This document shows positions 60,271-64,000 of a DNA stretch of 64,000 nt, in pieces. The first letter of the stretch is position 1, and every line of letters starts with the position of its first letter. The notes beneath the pieces are model-generated. The model worked only from the letters and a program-made list of their open reading frames with translations. It ran no database searches and had not been told where the DNA came from. A program made the position numbers and the translations under genes. This DNA comes from Salinibaculum litoreum (GTDB lineage: Archaea; Halobacteriota; Halobacteria; Halobacteriales; Haloarculaceae): assembly GCA_009789175.1 (NCBI GenBank), contig CP046866.1, forward strand, positions 2,232,001 to 2,296,000. Direction: 5' to 3'.

Positions 60271-61773
60271 ATGGAGGGAAGCGGCGAGGATATCGACCGG
60301 ACCATCACGGGGGCGGTACTTTTCGTGCTCGGTGGTATCCTTGCCGTGTTCACCGGGTGGCAGCTGCTGGCTGCGGAGATTGCAGGGGTGGTCAGTCTGG
60401 TTGTCGGCGTTCTTCCCGGCTTCGGGCTGGCAGCCCTGCTGGCGGCAGGCGGCCTGTGGCTTCTGCGGGAGGGGCCGACCGGCGAGTATGCCCGTCGCCT
60501 GCTGGCGTGGGCCCTCGCCAGCGGGAGTTTCGGCGCAATCAGTGCTGGTCTGTTCGTCGTCTACGAGACCAACCGCGGAGTCGTCATCCACGAGGCACCG
60601 CTGGCTGTCGCAAACACCGCCGCTGGCTTCGCCGTCTTCGGGCTCATCATCGGGTGGTACGATGTGCAGGCACGGAAACGCCAGGCGGACCTCGCCCGGT
60701 ACAGGCAACTGGTCGGGAACGTCCCCGTGGGTATCTTCCGGACGACGCCGGGCCCTGACGGCCGGTTCGTCGAGGTCAACCCCGCGATGATACGGCTGTT
60801 TCAGGCCGACGACGAGCAGGACCTGCTCGACCGGCCGGTCAGTGATGTCTACGCCGACGGGTCCGAGCGGCTACAGACCTCGGAGCAACTCGTCGAGGAA
60901 GGGCTCGTCGTCGAGCGAGAGATGCGCTTCCAGCGTCTGGACGGCGAGCAGTTCTGGGCGTCCGTGACCGCCATCCGATACGAGGGGGATGGAGAGACCT
61001 ACTTCGACGGTATCGTCGAGGACATCACCGAGCGAAAGCGCTACCAGCAACAGCTCGAACGGGACAACGAGCAACTAGAGGTCCTCAACGACATGTTGCG
61101 CCACGACGTGCGCAACGACATGGCCGTCGTCCAGTCGCGGGCGGAGCGACTCCGTGCGTCGGTCGACGACCACGACGAGGACTTCGACGCCTTGCTCTCC
61201 CGTGTCGACCACAGCATCGAATTGACCGAGACCGCTCGGGACCTGGCCAAGGTGGTTACCGCCGAACGCGGAGCGGGGAGACACCCCGTCAACCTCGCCG
61301 GGACGCTACGGAACGAACTCGATGCCGTCCGGGAGACCAACGACGCCGCAACCGTCACCGTCGAGGGCGACCTCCCCGCCGTCGCCGTCCGTGCCAACGA
61401 CATGCTCTCCTCGGTGTTCCGGAACCTGCTGAACAACGCTATCCAGCACAACGACAGCGAACAGCCATGGGTCGGAGTCAGTGTCGAAGCGACAGAGGAG
61501 ACAGTTACCGTCCACATAGCCGACAACGGACCGGGGATTCCCGACGCACAGAAGGAGGCTATCTTCGAACACGGACAGAAAGGCGAGACGAGCGGCGGGA
61601 CCGGTCTCGGGCTCTATCTCGTCTCGACGCTCGTCGACCAGTACGGTGGCGAGGTCACCGTCCGCAACCGTACCGACGCCGAGGAGTCCCCCTTTGGGTC
61701 CGATGCCGACCGCGGTGCCACCTTCTCGGTGACGCTGCCACGCGCCGAGGAGCGTGTCTCCTGGTACGACTAA
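60271..61773 (+). CDS. PAS-domain membrane-associated sensor histidine kinase
   Basis: 500 aa. Four to five membrane helices (residues about 12-125), a PAS domain (about 135-255; VPVGIFRTTPGPDGRFVEVN), the histidine box LNDMLRHDVRNDMAVVQ (about 270), and a HATPase domain with N-box NLLNNAIQHN, G1 DNGPGIPDAQ and G2 GGTGLGLYLVSTLV. Likely a haloarchaeal orphan kinase. TTTTTTATACTGC at about 60235-60247, some 30 bp before the ATG, is a likely promoter. No response regulator is near. Confidence 0.92.
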   Translation: MEGSGEDIDRTITGAVLFVLGGILAVFTGWQLLAAEIAGVVSLVVGVLPGFGLAALLAAGGLWLLREGPTGEYARRLLAWALASGSFGAISAGLFVVYETNRGVVIHEAPLAVANTAAGFAVFGLIIGWYDVQARKRQADLARYRQLVGNVPVGIFRTTPGPDGRFVEVNPAMIRLFQADDEQDLLDRPVSDVYADGSERLQTSEQLVEEGLVVEREMRFQRLDGEQFWASVTAIRYEGDGETYFDGIVEDITERKRYQQQLERDNEQLEVLNDMLRHDVRNDMAVVQSRAERLRASVDDHDEDFDALLSRVDHSIELTETARDLAKVVTAERGAGRHPVNLAGTLRNELDAVRETNDAATVTVEGDLPAVAVRANDMLSSVFRNLLNNAIQHNDSEQPWVGVSVEATEETVTVHIADNGPGIPDAQKEAIFEHGQKGETSGGTGLGLYLVSTLVDQYGGEVTVRNRTDAEESPFGSDADRGATFSVTLPRAEERVSWYD

Positions 61774-61844
61774 GAATCAACCGGTGGCCGTCGCGACTCC
61801 CGCGGGATGAAAGGCTTACCTGCCGACCGTCCCTATCCCGACCT

Positions 61845-63689
61845 ATGAGTTCCGTCCCCGAGCGTGGTGACGTCGACGAAGAGTACAAGTGGGACATCGA
61901 TTCGCTGTACGACAGCGACGAGGCGTGGCAGACAGCCTTCGAGGAGGCCACAGAACGACTCGACGATATTCGTGCCTACGAAGGCAGGGCAGTCGAGAGT
62001 GCGGCGACCGTCCGCGAGTTGCTGGAGACATACGAGTCGGTGATGCGGCAGGTGGCAAACGTCGCCGCCTACGCGCGGATGCGCCGCGACGAGGACACCC
62101 GCGACGACGAGGCACAGGCGATGGCCACCCGCGCCCAGTCGCTGACCTCGGAGGCGAGCAGCGCCGCATCCTTCATCGAGCCCGAGCTCCAGGAACTGGA
62201 CCGCGGCGAGTTCGAGGCGATGGTCGAGGAGGAACCCGACCTGGCGGAGTACGACCACTACGTCGACGACACGCTCCGGATGAAACCGCACACCCGCTCG
62301 ACGGAAGTCGAGAACCTGCTGGCCGAACTCGGCGAGGTCACCGGCGCGTCCGGGGAGATATACAACATGCTCGCCAACGCCGACATGGAGTTTCCCACGG
62401 TCGAGGGCCCCGACGGCGAGGCGCGACGCACCTCGGATAAGTCGAGCGGTGACGAACCGCGAGACGGCGAGCCACAGCCGATTACGCTCAACAACTTCAC
62501 GACCCTACAGAAAAAGCCGGACCGCGACTTTCGCCAGCGGGTCTACGAGACGTTTTACGACGAATGGGAGAGCGTCAGCAACACCGTAGGGACCGCCTAT
62601 CGAAACAGCGTCAAGACCGACGAGAAACTCGCCGAGGCGCGCAACTACGACAGCGCCCGCGCGGCCGCACTCGACGGCCCCAACGTCCCGGGTACGGTCT
62701 ACGATACGCTGGTCGACACCGTCCGGGACAACCTCGACAAGCTCCACCGCCACGCGGACCTGAAAAACGAGGTCACGGAGGGCGACCAGTTGCGCATGTG
62801 GGACCTGTACGTCCCGCTTGTCACCGAGGAGAGTCCCGAAATTACCTACGACGAAGCCTGTGAGTACGTCACCGAGGCCGTCGCACCGCTGGGCGAGGAG
62901 TACCAGTCCCGGCTTGCCGAGGGGCTGGAGTCCCGATGGGTCGACGTCTACGAAACCGAGGGCAAGCAATCGGGTGCCTACTCGGGGGGCACCTACGACT
63001 CACAGCCGTTTATCCTGATGAACTACCAGGACGACGTCTCCTCGATGTACACGCTGGCCCACGAACTGGGTCACTCGATGCACTCCGAGTTGGCAAGCGA
63101 GAGTCAGCCCTACGTCTACGCCGACTACGAAATCTTCATCGCCGAGATCGCCTCGACGGTAAACGAGACGCTTCTGACCCACCACCTGCTCGATACGGTC
63201 GAAGACGAACAGCTACGGCGGCACATCCTCAACGAGTACTTAGAGCGGTTCCGGTCGACGCTGTATCGTCAGACCATGTTCGCCGAGTTCGAACAGCGCA
63301 CCCACGAACTGAGCGAGGCCGGCGAGCCGCTGACGCCCGACCGGCTGGATGACCTGTATCGCGAACTGAAAGGCGAGTACTACGAACCCGGCGTACTTGA
63401 CGACCGCATCGCCCGGGAGTGGATGCGCATCCCGCATTTCTACCGGGCGTTTTACGTCTACCAGTACGCCACCGGCATCTCGGCGGCCGTCGCACTGGTC
63501 GAGAACATCAAGGAGGAGGGAGAGCCGGCGGCACAGCGCTATCGCGACTTTCTCCGCAGTGGCTCGCGTGGGTACCCACTGGAGTTGCTGGAGACGGCAG
63601 GCGTGGACATGACCGACTCCGCGACCATCGAGTCCGCGCTGGCAGTCTACAGCGAGTATCTCGACGAGTTCGCTGCGCTCACGGAGTAA
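61845..63689 (+). CDS. pepF: Oligoendopeptidase F (M3B metallopeptidase)
   Basis: 614 aa from the ATG at 61845 (MSSVPERGDVDEEYKWDIDS). A longer frame upstream through the kinase gene is spurious. The zinc motif HELGH is at about residues 406-410 and the third ligand Glu follows in EIFIAEIASTVNETLL. It cleaves small to mid-size peptides in the cytosol. Its 3' end overlaps the last gene by 11 bp (convergent). Confidence 0.95.
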   Translation: MSSVPERGDVDEEYKWDIDSLYDSDEAWQTAFEEATERLDDIRAYEGRAVESAATVRELLETYESVMRQVANVAAYARMRRDEDTRDDEAQAMATRAQSLTSEASSAASFIEPELQELDRGEFEAMVEEEPDLAEYDHYVDDTLRMKPHTRSTEVENLLAELGEVTGASGEIYNMLANADMEFPTVEGPDGEARRTSDKSSGDEPRDGEPQPITLNNFTTLQKKPDRDFRQRVYETFYDEWESVSNTVGTAYRNSVKTDEKLAEARNYDSARAAALDGPNVPGTVYDTLVDTVRDNLDKLHRHADLKNEVTEGDQLRMWDLYVPLVTEESPEITYDEACEYVTEAVAPLGEEYQSRLAEGLESRWVDVYETEGKQSGAYSGGTYDSQPFILMNYQDDVSSMYTLAHELGHSMHSELASESQPYVYADYEIFIAEIASTVNETLLTHHLLDTVEDEQLRRHILNEYLERFRSTLYRQTMFAEFEQRTHELSEAGEPLTPDRLDDLYRELKGEYYEPGVLDDRIAREWMRIPHFYRAFYVYQYATGISAAVALVENIKEEGEPAAQRYRDFLRSGSRGYPLELLETAGVDMTDSATIESALAVYSEYLDEFAALTE

Positions 63690-64000
63690 CCTGTGCCGAC
63701 CGGACGAGGCCGTGGCCGGCGGGTGACAGGCTGGCAGTAGTCCCGGACCCGACTGCCGCTCCCGAGCGAGTGGCCTGCTCTTTGATATCGTCGGGAACCT
63801 CGACAGCGACCGGGTGGCCATAGGAGACGACATCTTTCTCGACGGTTATGTGCATCTCCTCGAAGGACCGGAAGTCCCGGACAGTCATCTCGATGACCTG
63901 TTTCGTCAGCCGGCCGGTCTGTCTGTCGTAGCGGTTCTCGACGTAGAACTCGCCCATCATCTCCGGCGTGATGGCGCTCTCATCGCCGGCCAGCGTCTCC
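63679..64000 (-). CDS. Hypothetical protein, C-terminal part (runs off the right edge)
   Basis: At least 107 codons; no stop upstream inside the window, so the true start lies beyond 64000. The visible part reads FYVENRYDRQTGRLTKQVIE, FEEMHITVEKDVVSYGHPVA and VEVPDDIKEQATR. Not recognised. An internal ATG at 63960 could be mistaken for a start, but the frame is open beyond it. Convergent with pepF, overlapping by 11 bp. Confidence 0.6.
   Translation of the reverse strand, partial: ETLAGDESAITPEMMGEFYVENRYDRQTGRLTKQVIEMTVRDFRSFEEMHITVEKDVVSYGHPVAVEVPDDIKEQATRSGAAVGSGTTASLSPAGHGLVRSAQVTP

Overview
The window comes from an extremely halophilic archaeon (class Halobacteria). The proteins are strongly acidic and GC content is high. 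Many genes appear leaderless, with an AT-rich TATA box about 25 bp before the start codon. The window holds an archaellum (arl/fla) cluster, archaea-specific chemotaxis adaptors (CheF), HTH bat-type and HalOD1 proteins, ribosomal protein S6e and archaeosine (queC/D/E) genes. Gene content resembles Haloarcula-like genomes, but the species cannot be fixed from sequence alone.

Region 1 (1-23057) is a motility and chemotaxis island. The minus strand carries arlJ (cut by the window edge), arlI, arlH, arlG, two ArlF-like genes, a very acidic arlCE, cheD, a double-domain cheC and cheY. It continues with a 716-aa GT-C-like membrane protein, a secreted protein, a haloarchaeal archaellum-cluster protein, two archaellin genes, a DUF7521-like membrane protein with a winged-helix regulator, a KaiC-like ATPase and cheW. 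Divergent from cheW, the plus strand carries cheB-cheA-cheR, a HEAT-repeat protein and cheF. A CBS-pair protein and a second CheF paralogue follow on the minus strand. Together these give sensing (CheW/A), adaptation (CheR/B/C/D), signal (CheY), motor coupling (CheF, ArlCE), motor (ArlH/I/J), stator-like ArlF/G and filament (archaellins).

Region 2 (23180-33850) is housekeeping plus an efflux-type regulon: a DUF7112 gene with S6e, a dCTP deaminase/dUTPase-family protein, a MEDS-domain histidine kinase, an ABC-2 exporter, an M29 aminopeptidase, a rhodanese-type lipoprotein, a TetR regulator and a DUF4188/SHOCT pair. Three near-identical dyad operators lie before the ABC operon, tetR and the SHOCT/DUF4188 operon, so these look like one regulon.

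Region 3 (33850-44200) begins with a hairpin-rich repeat stretch. It then has aconitase, a dUTPase-family gene, a bat-type regulator, a HalOD1 protein, the queD-queE-queC operon for archaeosine, Lrp and DUF7344-type regulators, a FrnE/DsbA-like protein, a carotenoid oxygenase and an NAD-dependent epimerase.

Region 4 (44200-52700) is more accessory: two PiT-family permeases, UspA, a lipoprotein gene broken by an in-frame TGA, an ABC exporter, an antitoxin/PIN pair, and tandem partial copies of a tRNA 3' end beside an intact tRNA-Arg(CCG). The tRNA tails suggest past integration.

Region 5 (52700-64000) is mostly core: membrane-anchored 2Fe-2S ferredoxin, GT2 glycosyltransferase, NurA, phosphoglycerate mutase, TruA, a PAS histidine kinase and oligoendopeptidase F.

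No CRISPR array, rRNA or intact insertion sequence was seen.
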